This document shows positions 1 to 9,295 of a stretch of 64,000 nucleotides of DNA, piece by piece (the stretch's first letter is position 1; each line of letters opens with the position of its first letter). Origin of the DNA: Flavobacterium yafengii (GTDB lineage Bacteria > Bacteroidota > Bacteroidia > Flavobacteriales > Flavobacteriaceae); the NCBI RefSeq assembly GCF_030010375.1, contig NZ_JASCRY010000001.1:992001-1056000 (forward strand). The letters run 5' to 3'. Below the pieces are notes generated by a model. The model searched no databases, had not been told where the DNA came from, and saw only the letters and a list, made by a program, of their open reading frames with translations. A program made the position numbers and the translations under genes.

Positions 1-334
1 AAAAGATGCTAAAAAAGTGGTCGATGCTTTAGGCGCTTTTACTGATGTTGCTCAATGGCGCTTTGTATTCGCTTCAACAGAAGAGATTGCCACTTATTAT
101 GATCAATTGAAATTGGTAGAGAAATTAGATGAGAATTCTGGTACGCCAAAAGTCTACATTATTGATAAAAAACGAAATCTTCGCGGTCGAAAACTGGTGA
201 AAGATACTAAAGAAGGCTACAATACATTTCATCCGGCGGAGTTGAGTAACGAAATGCTTGATGATTTTAAAGTTATACTTTACGAATATCGTGCAGCTCT
301 TAAAAAGAACAATAACGCCACCAGAAAAATTTAA
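1..334 (+). CDS. C-terminal part of a thioredoxin-like (SCO-related?) protein, 5' truncated
   Basis: The reading frame is open from the first bases of the window, so the start lies upstream; about 110 residues are visible. The segment around PKVYIIDKKRNLRGR looks like the late strand pair of a redoxin/SCO fold, where a peptide in the cis-proline position is followed by a strand ending in charged residues. No CxxxC is visible because the N-terminal part is missing. It sits 6 bp before a clear SCO gene and is followed by a DUF420 protein, so it is probably the last-but-three gene of a cytochrome c oxidase assembly operon. The family assignment is an inference from fold-like pattern and context. 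Confidence 0.6.
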   Translation, partial: KDAKKVVDALGAFTDVAQWRFVFASTEEIATYYDQLKLVEKLDENSGTPKVYIIDKKRNLRGRKLVKDTKEGYNTFHPAELSNEMLDDFKVILYEYRAALKKNNNATRKI

Positions 335-340
335 TATTTT

Positions 341-1027
341 ATGTTCAAAAATAAATCATACATAGGAATTTCTTTTATTATTTTGATTTTTGGGATTTAC
401 GCTGTTCCAAAAATAGTAGAGAGAATTAAAAACGATAAAGTAGTTCAAGGGGATAGACTAGACAGTGTTAATCCTGCGACTGCAAAAGAAGGTCAATTAA
501 TTAAGATAGGACCTGCGCCTAAATTCGAGTTAGTAAACCAAGACAATAAGAAGATTACTAATGAAACCTACAAAGGAAAAGTGTATGTATTAGAATTTTT
601 CTTTTCGACTTGTCCTACTATTTGTCCAAAAATGAATGAAAGTATGTTGGTTTTAGAAAAGAATTTTTTTGGTAATCCTAATTTTGGAATTGTCTCAATT
701 ACTATTGATCCAGAACACGATACTCCAAAAATTTTAAAAGAACATGCGAATCTTTTGGGAGTAAAATCCTCCAATTGGAATTTTTTAACCGGAGATAAAG
801 CCTATATTTTTAATTTAGCCAATAAAGGTTTTAACCTTTATGCGGGTGAAAATAAAAAAGTTGCCGGTGGTTTTGAACATTCAGGATTATTTGCATTGAT
901 TGATAAAAATGGAAATATCCGTTGTAGAAATGATGATTTTGGAAATCCAATTTTATATTATGATGGTTTGGATAAAAAAGGAGTAAGAAACATTCAACAA
1001 GATATTAATATTTTATTAGAAGAATAA
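341..1027 (+). CDS. SCO1/SenC family copper chaperone for cytochrome c oxidase
   Basis: A 228-residue protein with an N-terminal membrane anchor (about residues 7-23) and a thioredoxin-like domain exposed to the periplasm. The SCO copper motif CxxxC is seen as CPTIC with Cys91 and Cys95, and the third ligand as His180 in FEHSG. Family members deliver copper to the CuA site of cytochrome oxidase and reduce its cysteines. The gene is packed 6 bp after the truncated upstream gene and 2 bp before a DUF420 gene, an arrangement typical of flavobacterial oxidase assembly operons. Length and ligand set are complete, so it should be functional. Confidence 0.93.
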   Translation: MFKNKSYIGISFIILIFGIYAVPKIVERIKNDKVVQGDRLDSVNPATAKEGQLIKIGPAPKFELVNQDNKKITNETYKGKVYVLEFFFSTCPTICPKMNESMLVLEKNFFGNPNFGIVSITIDPEHDTPKILKEHANLLGVKSSNWNFLTGDKAYIFNLANKGFNLYAGENKKVAGGFEHSGLFALIDKNGNIRCRNDDFGNPILYYDGLDKKGVRNIQQDINILLEE

Positions 1028-1029
1028 GA

Positions 1030-1572
1030 ATGGAGAATAATTCGTTAGAGAAGAAATTTAGTAAGTTCATTATAGCAGTTTCAATTTTAATACCAGTAGT
1101 AGTTGCCATACTTTTTGGAGTAAAACTAAAAGATTTTGGATATAATGTAGAACCACTTTCATTTTTGCCGCCAATATATGCGACTACCAATGGAATTACA
1201 GCGATAGTTTTAATCGTTGCAGTTATAGCTATTAAAAACGGTAAAAGAAAACTTCATGAAAGGTTAATGACTTCGGCTATTGCTCTATCTGTTGCTTTTC
1301 TTGTCATGTATGTGGCGTATCACATGACTTCTGATTCGACAAAATTTGGTGGAGAAGGAATAATTAGATACGTTTATTTCTTTATATTAATTACACATAT
1401 TATTTTGTCAATTGCCATTATTCCTATGGTTTTAATAACGTATGTTAGAGCATTGGCAGAAAATTTTGATAAGCATAAAAAAATCTCCAAAATTACTTTT
1501 CCAATTTGGTTGTATGTTGCCATAACGGGAGTAGTTGTTTATTTAATGATTTCACCATATTATGTATACTAA
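1030..1572 (+). CDS. DUF420 family membrane protein
   Basis: A 180-residue, very hydrophobic protein with about five membrane segments. Histidines lie in or near the helices (KLHERLMT, YVAYHMTSD, FILITHIILS), a DUF420/CtaM-like pattern. Relatives (YozB/CtaM) are needed for maturation of haem-copper oxidases. The start follows the SCO stop by 2 bp and the end overlaps the next gene by 11 bp, so it is translated as part of the same operon. The family call is firm; the exact biochemical role is inferred from relatives and context. Confidence 0.88.
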   Translation: MENNSLEKKFSKFIIAVSILIPVVVAILFGVKLKDFGYNVEPLSFLPPIYATTNGITAIVLIVAVIAIKNGKRKLHERLMTSAIALSVAFLVMYVAYHMTSDSTKFGGEGIIRYVYFFILITHIILSIAIIPMVLITYVRALAENFDKHKKISKITFPIWLYVAITGVVVYLMISPYYVY

Positions 1573-1855
1573 AGATTTAAGAAACAAAATTAAAGCCGTT
1601 GAAGCTCCAAGAAAAGTAAAAAAAAATGGAAAATCCTGCCTTTTTTCTTTATTGTTAATACTTGTTTTCAACCTCTTTTCGCTATCAGCAAATGCACAAT
1701 GTGCTATGTGTCGTGCTGCATTGACCAGCGAAGGAAATACAACGAAAGCGGCAGCTGTAAATGATGGAATAGTTTATTTAATGGCAATTCCATATATCCT
1801 TGTTGCAGGAATTGGATATGCTGTTTATCGAATGAAAAAGAATAAATCGAGTTAA
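1562..1855 (+). CDS. Small exported/membrane protein with a CAMC motif, end of oxidase assembly operon
   Basis: A 97-residue protein of unknown function. A basic N-terminus is followed by a hydrophobic stretch (about residues 25-44) ending in SANAQ, a likely signal-peptide cleavage site. Immediately after comes CAMCRAAL with a CxxC pair. A second hydrophobic segment (about residues 70-88) ends in a basic tail, giving a single anchored helix. It overlaps the DUF420 gene by 11 bp, so it is probably co-translated. No in-frame ATG lies closer to the signal segment, which supports this start. CxxC placed right after the membrane exit and next to SCO suggests a redox or copper role, but that is inference. 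Confidence 0.8.
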   Translation: MYTKDLRNKIKAVEAPRKVKKNGKSCLFSLLLILVFNLFSLSANAQCAMCRAALTSEGNTTKAAAVNDGIVYLMAIPYILVAGIGYAVYRMKKNKSS

Positions 1856-1888
1856 TAGTTCTTTTGTTTTTTTTTGAAAAAATAAAAA

Positions 1889-3298
1889 TTATTTCAATCC
1901 ATCTACGGAAACATTTACAGTTCCTTTTACTTTTATAAAAGCAATAATAGCTTGGTTTGTCAATTGGATTCTCTGAAATTGAATCTCTTCCATTTTTCCA
2001 TTTACAAAAACACCTTGCATGGGAGAGTAGTTTTTTAAATACGTCATCATGCTTTTTTGACCTTCTTCAAGATTTGGTTTTATGGAGTAGCGACAACTTT
2101 GCTCTATTTTTCTTAAGATTAATCCTTGCGCTAACCAATTAGCAGTTCGCATTAATTTATTTTTTGTGTCCAAAGCATAATCCAATTGATCAAAATATAC
2201 TTCTTTGGTTTTGTCGTTATACTGAGGAAAACCTGCTAAATAGATAGTTCCGTTTACAGATCCTAATACATCTAAAGCGATTATCATTTTTCCGTTTTTG
2301 TGCCAAATAGCAACATTTTGAACTTTTACTTTCTTGGAACCTGAACCAAATTCTTGCCCGGCAAAATTCTTGGTCATTAGTTTTGAAGCTTCCAGATAGG
2401 TAGAAACTGCAACAATGTTTGCGGTGATTTCCTGAGGTATTTTAGATACGGGTTTTAAAACAATTTTGCTGGCATTAAATTTAGATTCGGGTTGCTTTCC
2501 TATCAATGTTTCCATGTTGCATTTCATTCCCATTTCCAGTACAAAAGTGTCATTTTTGAGTTTGGCATTGGTGGAATAAATTTCAATAGGGACAATTCGA
2601 AGCCAGCTTTCATAAGTGTCGCTCATTTGAAAAGGAGCACAAATTTTCTCTAAAGCTGCCAAAACATTCGGTTTGAAATCCATTGATTTTGCAATAGCAT
2701 CATCAATTTTCTTTTCTATTTTAGATTTGAAAAGCTTTATTCCCGGATTGATAAGATAGGTTACAGGAACATTTTTTCCAAAAACAGTCATCGTCGGACT
2801 TTCATTCCAATCCAATGATTTTAGTTCCGTTTTGGTATTCATTTTCCAATTGGTTAAACCTACATCACTCAGTAAAGTTACCACACCATCAAGATTAAAT
2901 TCTTTAGTGTTGTATAATTCAACGCCCATTTTCTTTGTTCCAATCCTGTATTTTACGATTGCTTTCAAGGGTAAGACAGTTCTAATTTTTTGACCATTAG
3001 CACCGTTGTCATTTTTGATTGTGATTGGCGCTAATTTCCAAATCTTCATTTCAATGTCATCATCTTCAATATTGTTGTCTTCATAAATTAGCCCATTTAG
3101 AAGTGAGTTTGTTTGGTTTTCGATATCCTTCAGTTTTACACTGATTGGTAAATTGATAAAGGAAGGAGTGTTTTCGTAAACTAAAGGAGTGGCATCATCT
3201 GGTTCGGGTTTTAGAATAGCTATTTTATTAGTTGTTGAACAGCTTGTTATCAGTGCGATAGACAGAATTATAAGTAGAGCTGAAAAGTATTTATGCAT
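1889..3298 (-). CDS. DUF4403 family lipoprotein
   Basis: A 469-residue protein with a lipoprotein signal: hydrophobic segment, then ALITSC with the acylated Cys at about residue 20. The body has alternating strand-rich segments typical of DUF4403, a family of Bacteroidota and proteobacterial envelope proteins of unknown function that may have a lipid-binding tubular fold. It is convergent with the oxidase assembly operon and divergent from the ABC exporter, so it is probably a single transcription unit. No catalytic motif is evident. Confidence 0.85.
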   Translation of the reverse strand: MHKYFSALLIILSIALITSCSTTNKIAILKPEPDDATPLVYENTPSFINLPISVKLKDIENQTNSLLNGLIYEDNNIEDDDIEMKIWKLAPITIKNDNGANGQKIRTVLPLKAIVKYRIGTKKMGVELYNTKEFNLDGVVTLLSDVGLTNWKMNTKTELKSLDWNESPTMTVFGKNVPVTYLINPGIKLFKSKIEKKIDDAIAKSMDFKPNVLAALEKICAPFQMSDTYESWLRIVPIEIYSTNAKLKNDTFVLEMGMKCNMETLIGKQPESKFNASKIVLKPVSKIPQEITANIVAVSTYLEASKLMTKNFAGQEFGSGSKKVKVQNVAIWHKNGKMIIALDVLGSVNGTIYLAGFPQYNDKTKEVYFDQLDYALDTKNKLMRTANWLAQGLILRKIEQSCRYSIKPNLEEGQKSMMTYLKNYSPMQGVFVNGKMEEIQFQRIQLTNQAIIAFIKVKGTVNVSVDGLK

Positions 3299-3471
3299 TT
3301 TATTTTAGTTTGATGAGGCAAAATTAGTAAAACAATTCTTTTTTAGGATTAATGTGTAACATTTTCACAACAATTAAGTCTTATGATTAAATTCCTGATA
3401 AAGGTATTAACGTTTTCTTATTACAATTTCTTTTAGAGAAGAATTAATATTGTTTTAAAATTAACATAATT

Positions 3472-4173
3472 ATGATTGAAATTAAAGATTTGCATAAATC
3501 CTATAAAATGGGAAATTCCGAATTACATGTGTTAAAAGGAATTAATTTCAACATTAAAGAAGGGGAATTAGTGGCTATTATGGGTTCTTCTGGTTCAGGA
3601 AAATCTACTTTGCTTAATATTCTTGGGATTCTTGATGAAGCTGATTCTGGTAATTATATTTTGGATAGTGTGCCTATTAAAAATCTCAACGAGACTATTG
3701 CTTCAAGATATCGCAACAAGTTTTTAGGTTTTGTTTTTCAATCTTTCAATTTAATTAATTATAAAAGTGCTTTGGATAATGTGGCGATGCCATTGTATTA
3801 TCAAGGTATAAAAAGGAAAGAACGCAATGAAATTGCAATGAACTTTTTGGAAAAAGTAGGTTTGACGTCGCATTCACATCACTTACCAAATGAACTTTCC
3901 GGGGGACAAAAACAACGTGTTGCCATTGCAAGAGCCCTGGCGTCAAATCCGAAAGTATTATTGGCCGATGAGCCTACAGGAGCTTTGGATACCAAAACAT
4001 CTTATGAGGTTATGGAGTTGATACAAGGGATTAATGACGAGGGAAAAACCATTTTGATTGTAACGCACGAGCCTGATATTGCTGCCATGTGCAAAAGAAA
4101 TGTAGTTTTAAAAGATGGTTTAATCATCGATGATAAATTAGTAGAACAAGTAAGAGCATCCGCTTATGTTTAA
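3472..4173 (+). CDS. ABC transporter ATP-binding protein, MacB/LolD type
   Basis: A 233-residue ATPase. Walker A is GSSGSGKST (38-46), the Q-loop lies near FVFQSFN, the signature is LSGGQ (142-146), Walker B is LLADEP (163-168), and the switch His is in IVTHEPD. The pattern and the adjacent MacB/FtsX-fold permeases place it in the type VII (MacB/LolCDE) ABC class. It overlaps the first permease by 8 bp, implying coupled translation. A stretch of about 170 bp upstream, divergent from the DUF4403 gene, must hold the promoter, but I saw no convincing TAnnTTTG box there. Confidence 0.95.
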   Translation: MIEIKDLHKSYKMGNSELHVLKGINFNIKEGELVAIMGSSGSGKSTLLNILGILDEADSGNYILDSVPIKNLNETIASRYRNKFLGFVFQSFNLINYKSALDNVAMPLYYQGIKRKERNEIAMNFLEKVGLTSHSHHLPNELSGGQKQRVAIARALASNPKVLLADEPTGALDTKTSYEVMELIQGINDEGKTILIVTHEPDIAAMCKRNVVLKDGLIIDDKLVEQVRASAYV

Positions 4174-5410
4174 TGTAGAACGCTGGCAGGAAATTTTTGA
4201 GGCAATTGCCAAGAACAAACTGAGAACGTTTCTCACGGGAATTTCTGTGGCTTCTGGAATTTTTATATTAGTCATTCTTTTGGGGGCGGGCAAGGGACTT
4301 CAAAACGGAATTGAAAAACAGTTTGAACGTGATGCCGATGGTATAATTGAAATTTGGACAGGAACTACTACTAAAGAATACAAAGGATTGAATCCAGGAA
4401 GACAAATTCAATTTCGCAATAGTGATTATGATATTTCCGTGCAAAAATTCGGAGATATATTAGATAAAAAAGTGGCTACCTATAATTTTTGGAATGGCGT
4501 AATTGTTTATGGTAAAGAAACTGGGAATTATCAATATAGAGGTGTTTATCCAGATCATCAAGCCATTGAGAACGCAACAATCATTAATGGAAGATTCATA
4601 AATAATAATGATTTGGTAAACAGTGAGAAAGTTGCGGTCATTGGACAAAAAGTAAAGTTGGATTTATTTAAAGAAAAAAATCCTATTGGTGAACAACTTG
4701 TGATTAATAATATCACCTTCAAAGTGGTTGGTGTTTTTACTGATCCAGCTGGAGAAAGAGAAGAATCCAGAGTGTATCTACCAATAACGACTACACAAAA
4801 AGCTTTTGGGATTGGGGACAAAATTAGTAATTTGTCTTTTACGTTAACCAAAAAGGCTACTTATGAAGAAGCATTAGCGCAATCAACAAAATTTACGCAA
4901 GAGTTAGGACAATTATTGAGAAGTAAAAATATAATTGCACCGGATGATGAAAGTGCTATAGGAATTAATAATTCCATAAAAAATGCAAAACAGTTTTATG
5001 ATTTAAATCTGTATATCCGATTGTTTTTTTGGTGGGTTGGAATTTGTACCATAATCGCAGGAGTAGTTGGAGTTAGTAATATTATGTTGATTATTGTAAA
5101 AGAAAGAACCAAAGAAATTGGTATTAGAAAAGCACTTGGAGCCTCTCCGGTTTCTATTATTGGAATGATTTTGCACGAATCCATTTTTATTACGACAATA
5201 GCCGGATTTGTGGGGCTTTTATCAAGTTTATTATTGTTGGAATTAGTAGGTCCGCTAGTATCAAGTGATTATTTTTTGAATCCCGAAGTTGATTTTAGTA
5301 TCGCTTTAACCACCTTGATATTGTTAGTTGTAGCTGGTGCTTTAGCTGGATTTTTCCCTGCATACAGAGCCGCCAAAATAAAACCCATTGTAGCACTTAG
5401 AGACGAATAA
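4166..5410 (+). CDS. ABC transporter permease 1, MacB/FtsX fold
   Basis: A 414-residue membrane protein with one N-terminal helix (about residues 20-40), a large periplasmic MacB-type domain, and three C-terminal helices forming the FtsX domain. The sequence IMLIIVKERTKEIGIRKALGA is the conserved FtsX coupling segment. It overlaps the ATPase gene by 8 bp and is followed after 2 bp by a paralogous permease, so the two probably form a heterodimer. The substrate is unknown; relatives export macrolides, peptides, siderophores or lipoproteins. Confidence 0.93.
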   Translation: MFNVERWQEIFEAIAKNKLRTFLTGISVASGIFILVILLGAGKGLQNGIEKQFERDADGIIEIWTGTTTKEYKGLNPGRQIQFRNSDYDISVQKFGDILDKKVATYNFWNGVIVYGKETGNYQYRGVYPDHQAIENATIINGRFINNNDLVNSEKVAVIGQKVKLDLFKEKNPIGEQLVINNITFKVVGVFTDPAGEREESRVYLPITTTQKAFGIGDKISNLSFTLTKKATYEEALAQSTKFTQELGQLLRSKNIIAPDDESAIGINNSIKNAKQFYDLNLYIRLFFWWVGICTIIAGVVGVSNIMLIIVKERTKEIGIRKALGASPVSIIGMILHESIFITTIAGFVGLLSSLLLLELVGPLVSSDYFLNPEVDFSIALTTLILLVVAGALAGFFPAYRAAKIKPIVALRDE

Positions 5411-5412
5411 TT

Positions 5413-6678
5413 ATGTTTGACAGAGATAAATGGAACGAGATTTTAGAGGCTTTAACTGCTAATACATTCAGGACGATTCTTACTGCGTTTGGTGTTTTTT
5501 GGGGGATATTTATTTTGGTAATATTACTTGCGGCAGGAAACGGATTAGAAAATGGCGTTAAAAAAGGGTTTGACGGAATTGCAACCAATACCATGTTCAT
5601 GTGGTCACAAACTACTTCAAAACCGTTCAAAGGATTGCCTGCAACCAGACAATTTGACTTTAAAAACGTCGATGTTACTGCTTTGAAAGAGAATTTTCCG
5701 GATTTATTATACGTTTCGCCCAGAAATCAATTAGGGGGTTATGAAGGAGCAAATAATGTTGTCAGAGGAACAAAAACAGCAGCTTATACTATTTATGGGG
5801 ATTATCCAGAGTTGATTAAGCAAGAATCGATGGATATTATAAAAGGACGTTTCGTAAATCAGCAAGATATTGTATTGAAGCGTAAAGTTGCGGTTATTGG
5901 TCAGGGTGTAATAAGCGAAATGTATGAAAAAGCAGAAGAGGTTATTGGAACATATATCAAGATTAACGGAGTGAATTTTATGGTTGTGGGCGTTTATAAC
6001 TCAAAATCCAGAAATAATGGTGATGCTGAATCTGCACAAAAAAATATTTTCATGCCATTTACTACTTTTCAGCAAGCCTTTAATTATGGGGACACAGTAG
6101 GATGGATGGCACTTACAGCTAATGATAATGCTTCCATTACAGAGTTAAAGCCTAAAATTTTAGACTTCATGAAATCCAGACATTCGATACATCCTCAAGA
6201 TGACAGGGCGATTGGGAATTTTGATTTGTTTCAGGAGTTCAGTAAAATACAAGGCTTGTTTCTTATTCTAAGATTCATTGCTTATTTTGTAGGGACATTG
6301 GTATTGCTTTCGGGCGTAATTGGAATTTCTAATATCATGTTGATTGTAGTCAAAGAACGTACAAAGGAAATAGGAATTCGAAGAGCATTAGGAGCCACAC
6401 CGGGTGCGATTCGTTCCCAAATATTATCAGAAGCTATTTTTCTGACTATCATAGCAGGAATGTTTGGAATTGCATTGGCCACAGGATTATTAGCAGTTTT
6501 AAATATGGTTTTAGATTCGATGCCAAGTGAAGGAATGATGTTCGCGAATCCAAGTGTAGATTTGACAGTTGTATTTATTGCTTTGTTCATACTCATTGGT
6601 TCAGGTTTATTAGCAGGATTAATTCCGGCTCAAACTGCCATAAATGTAAAACCAGTAGACGCATTAAGAACAGAATAA
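5413..6678 (+). CDS. ABC transporter permease 2, MacB/FtsX fold
   Basis: A 421-residue paralogue of the preceding permease with the same layout: N-terminal helix, periplasmic MacB domain, three C-terminal helices and the coupling segment VKERTKEIGIRRALGA. It begins 2 bp after permease 1. The closely similar N-termini (RWQEIFEAI, KWNEILEAL) point to tandem duplication. Together with the ATPase it should form an asymmetric transporter resembling LolCE-D in composition but partnered here by adaptor proteins and TolC. Confidence 0.93.
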   Translation: MFDRDKWNEILEALTANTFRTILTAFGVFWGIFILVILLAAGNGLENGVKKGFDGIATNTMFMWSQTTSKPFKGLPATRQFDFKNVDVTALKENFPDLLYVSPRNQLGGYEGANNVVRGTKTAAYTIYGDYPELIKQESMDIIKGRFVNQQDIVLKRKVAVIGQGVISEMYEKAEEVIGTYIKINGVNFMVVGVYNSKSRNNGDAESAQKNIFMPFTTFQQAFNYGDTVGWMALTANDNASITELKPKILDFMKSRHSIHPQDDRAIGNFDLFQEFSKIQGLFLILRFIAYFVGTLVLLSGVIGISNIMLIVVKERTKEIGIRRALGATPGAIRSQILSEAIFLTIIAGMFGIALATGLLAVLNMVLDSMPSEGMMFANPSVDLTVVFIALFILIGSGLLAGLIPAQTAINVKPVDALRTE

Positions 6679-6696
6679 AGTATCAATCAAAAATTA

Positions 6697-6711
6697 TTTA
6701 ATCGATTAAAC
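6697..6711. promoter_or_regulatory. 15-bp palindrome GTTTAATCGATTAAA type, before the adaptor gene
   Basis: The 42-bp gap between permease 2 and the adaptor gene contains TTTAATCGATTAAAC. Its core is a 14-bp perfect palindrome centred on CG. The same 15-mer recurs at 23698-23712. Even palindromes with a central CG are typical of LacI-family operators, but no such regulator lies in the window, so the role is inferred. Confidence 0.4.
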
Positions 6712-6720
6712 ATAAGCAAA

Positions 6721-7836
6721 ATGAAAAAAGGATTAACCATAACTATTTTAATTACAATCGCACTAGTGTTCTTTGGTGCTTTGTATTATTTGTATGCCAA
6801 GAATCAGGAATCTCCAATTGTTTTTGAAACCGATAAGGCAGAAATAAAAACGATTGTAAAAAACACTATTGCAACCGGTAATATTGTTCCAGATGAAGAG
6901 GTGCTTATCAAACCTAATATTTCAGGTATTATTGAGGCGGTTTATATTAAGGCCGGTGAAAATATCAAAGCGGGTGATTTAATTGCAAAAATTAAAGTTG
7001 TTGCCAATGTATCTAATTTGAGTAATTCTCAAAATCAGGTGCAAACATCTAAAATTGCTTTGGACAATCAGGAAAAAGTATTTTTAAGACAAAAAACCTT
7101 ATTTGATAAAGGCGTTATTTCGGCAAATGATTTTGATGCGGCACAATTAGCATATAAACAAGCGAAACAGAATTATAGCGCGTCTCGACAAGGATATGAT
7201 ATTGTGAAAACAGGAACAACTTCCGGATTGGGAAGCTATGCCAATACTTTGATTCGCTCAACAGTAAATGGAATGGTGTTGGATGTTCCGGTAAAAGTAG
7301 GAAACCAAGTAATTGAAAGTAATAATTTTAATGAAGGAACAACAATAGCAAGTGTTGCCGATGTTGGGCGTATGATATTTGTTGGAAAAATTGACGAATC
7401 AGAAGTAGGTAAAATAAAAGAAAAATTGCCAATCGAAATTACTGTTGGTGCTATTGAAAACAAAAAGTTTGATGCCGTTCTGCAATATATTGCCCCAAAA
7501 GGTAAAACAGAAAATGGAGCGATTCAATTCGAAATAAAAGCATCTTTGGCAAATAGAGACGATACTTTTATCAGAGCTGGTTTAAGCGCAAATGCTTCCA
7601 TTATTTTAGAAAAAGCGGATAAGGTTTTAGCGATAAAAGAATCCTTGATTCAATTTGATAAAAAAACACAAAAACCATACGTAGAGGTTGAAACCGGAGT
7701 GCAAAAATTTACAAGAAAAGATTTAGTCTTAGGCGTTAGCGATGGAATTTATGTCGAAATAAAAAGCGGAATTAAAGCATCAGATAAAATAAAAGTATGG
7801 AATCAAGGTCTAAAAAATGAAGAAATGAAACCTTAA
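6721..7836 (+). CDS. Periplasmic adaptor (HlyD/MacA-like) of the ABC exporter
   Basis: A 371-residue protein with one N-terminal membrane helix (about residues 5-25). It then has a lipoyl-like half motif (IVPDEEVLIKPNISGIIEAVYIKAGENIKAGDLIAKI), a coiled-coil hairpin (about residues 100-150), the second lipoyl half and beta-barrel domains. This is the membrane fusion protein layout. It follows the two permeases in the same direction, so it most likely bridges them to the TolC gene downstream. It shares the overall layout of the second adaptor at 9296 but is shorter. Confidence 0.92.
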   Translation: MKKGLTITILITIALVFFGALYYLYAKNQESPIVFETDKAEIKTIVKNTIATGNIVPDEEVLIKPNISGIIEAVYIKAGENIKAGDLIAKIKVVANVSNLSNSQNQVQTSKIALDNQEKVFLRQKTLFDKGVISANDFDAAQLAYKQAKQNYSASRQGYDIVKTGTTSGLGSYANTLIRSTVNGMVLDVPVKVGNQVIESNNFNEGTTIASVADVGRMIFVGKIDESEVGKIKEKLPIEITVGAIENKKFDAVLQYIAPKGKTENGAIQFEIKASLANRDDTFIRAGLSANASIILEKADKVLAIKESLIQFDKKTQKPYVEVETGVQKFTRKDLVLGVSDGIYVEIKSGIKASDKIKVWNQGLKNEEMKP

Positions 7837-7889
7837 AAATACATTCAAAAAAGAATTTTAGTTTTTAAAAAAATGTTAAATATGTGTAG

Positions 7890-7897
7890 TACCTTTG
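7890..7897 (+). promoter_or_regulatory. -7 box TACCTTTG upstream of the TolC gene
   Basis: TACCTTTG matches the Bacteroidota -7 consensus TAnnTTTG and lies 21 bp before the ATG at 7919. No clear -33 TTG is seen at the usual distance. Its position means the further upstream in-frame TTG codon (7895) falls inside the promoter and is unlikely to be the start. Confidence 0.5.
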
Positions 7898-7918
7898 CTA
7901 CACTTTCATTCAAAATAT

Positions 7919-9289
7919 ATGAAAAAAAATAGTTGTATCAGTCTCGTTTTTATCGTGCTTTTTGGTTTATCCGTTCAGGGACAATCCAAAAAATGGACTC
8001 TGGAAGAATGCGTAAAATATGCCATTCAAAATAATATCTCCATCAAACAATCCGAGTTAGATACTAAAACGGCGGCCATTGATAAAAAAGGAGCGATTGG
8101 AAACTTTCTTCCATCATTGAATGCCAGTGCTTCTCATTCCTGGAACATTGGTTTGAATCAGGATATTACAACAGGGCTTTTGCGTAATCAAACGACTCAG
8201 TTTACTTCTGCTGGAGCAAATGTGGGTGTGGATATTTACAAAGGTTTACAAAACCAAAATACATTGCGTAAAGCCAATCTTTCGATTGTGGCAGCTAAAT
8301 ACCAATTGCTCAAAATGCAGGAAGATGTAGCTTTGAATGTTGCAAATGCTTTTTTACAGGTGCTTTTTAATAAAGAAAACTTAAAAGTGCAGAAAGAACA
8401 ATTGGGAATTAATGAAAAGCAATATGCGCGCTCAGAAGAATTAGTGAAAGCGGGATCTATTCCTCGTGGGGATTTATTGGACATAAAAGCGACTGTGGCA
8501 TCAAACAACCAAAACGTTATTACAGCTGACAATGCATTATTAATTTCAAAATTGAGTTTGGCTCAATTGTTACAACTAAAAGACTTTGAAAATTTTGATG
8601 TTGTTGATGATACCGATGTTAAAGATGAAAATAATATTATGGCACAATCTCCGGTAGCCATTTATGACAAAGCCAAAGAGGGAAGAACTGAATTGAAAAT
8701 TGCAAGAACTAATTTAGAAATTTCACAGAAAAATTTAGAAATTGCCAAAGGAGCTTTTCAACCTACTTTACAAGGGTTTTATAGTTTTAATAGTCGAGTT
8801 TCTTATGCAGATGTTCCTGCGTTTGACAGTATGGGAAATCTAATTGGTACAAGAAGTCCAGCGCCATTTTTTGATCAATTCAGTGATAATAAGGGACAAT
8901 CTTTTGGAGCTCAGTTATCAATTCCTATCTTTAATGGATTTTCGGCAAAAAATAATGTGGAGCGTTCTAAAGTAAGTTTAGAAAGATCAAAAATTGCTGT
9001 TGAGCAACAAGATTTGGATTTACAAAGAAATGTTTTCACTGCATTTGCAGATGCGAAAGGCGCTTTGAATGCTTATGAATCTTCGGTTGTAGCACTTGAA
9101 TCCAGACAAGGAGCGTATGATTATGCCAAAGAAAAATATGCAGTTGGTTTGATGAATTCTTTTGATTTCAATCAATCACAAACGCTACTTACTAATGCAC
9201 AATCAGATGTTCTTAGAACAAAATACGATTATATTTTTAAAATTAAAATATTAGAATTCTATTTTGGAATTCCACTTATCAAAAACTAA
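7919..9289 (+). CDS. TolC family outer-membrane efflux protein
   Basis: About 456 residues with a signal peptide (MKKNSCISLVFIVLFGLSVQG). Then comes the TolC/OEP fold, visible as two related halves each with WTLEECVKYAIQNN-like and long amphipathic helical stretches rich in Gln, Ala and Lys. It provides the outer-membrane channel for the ABC exporter. I chose the ATG at 7919 because the earlier alternative overlaps a TAnnTTTG promoter box and would place eight extra residues before the signal peptide. It is followed 6 bp later by a second adaptor gene. Confidence 0.93.
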   Translation: MKKNSCISLVFIVLFGLSVQGQSKKWTLEECVKYAIQNNISIKQSELDTKTAAIDKKGAIGNFLPSLNASASHSWNIGLNQDITTGLLRNQTTQFTSAGANVGVDIYKGLQNQNTLRKANLSIVAAKYQLLKMQEDVALNVANAFLQVLFNKENLKVQKEQLGINEKQYARSEELVKAGSIPRGDLLDIKATVASNNQNVITADNALLISKLSLAQLLQLKDFENFDVVDDTDVKDENNIMAQSPVAIYDKAKEGRTELKIARTNLEISQKNLEIAKGAFQPTLQGFYSFNSRVSYADVPAFDSMGNLIGTRSPAPFFDQFSDNKGQSFGAQLSIPIFNGFSAKNNVERSKVSLERSKIAVEQQDLDLQRNVFTAFADAKGALNAYESSVVALESRQGAYDYAKEKYAVGLMNSFDFNQSQTLLTNAQSDVLRTKYDYIFKIKILEFYFGIPLIKN

Positions 9290-9295
9290 TTTATC

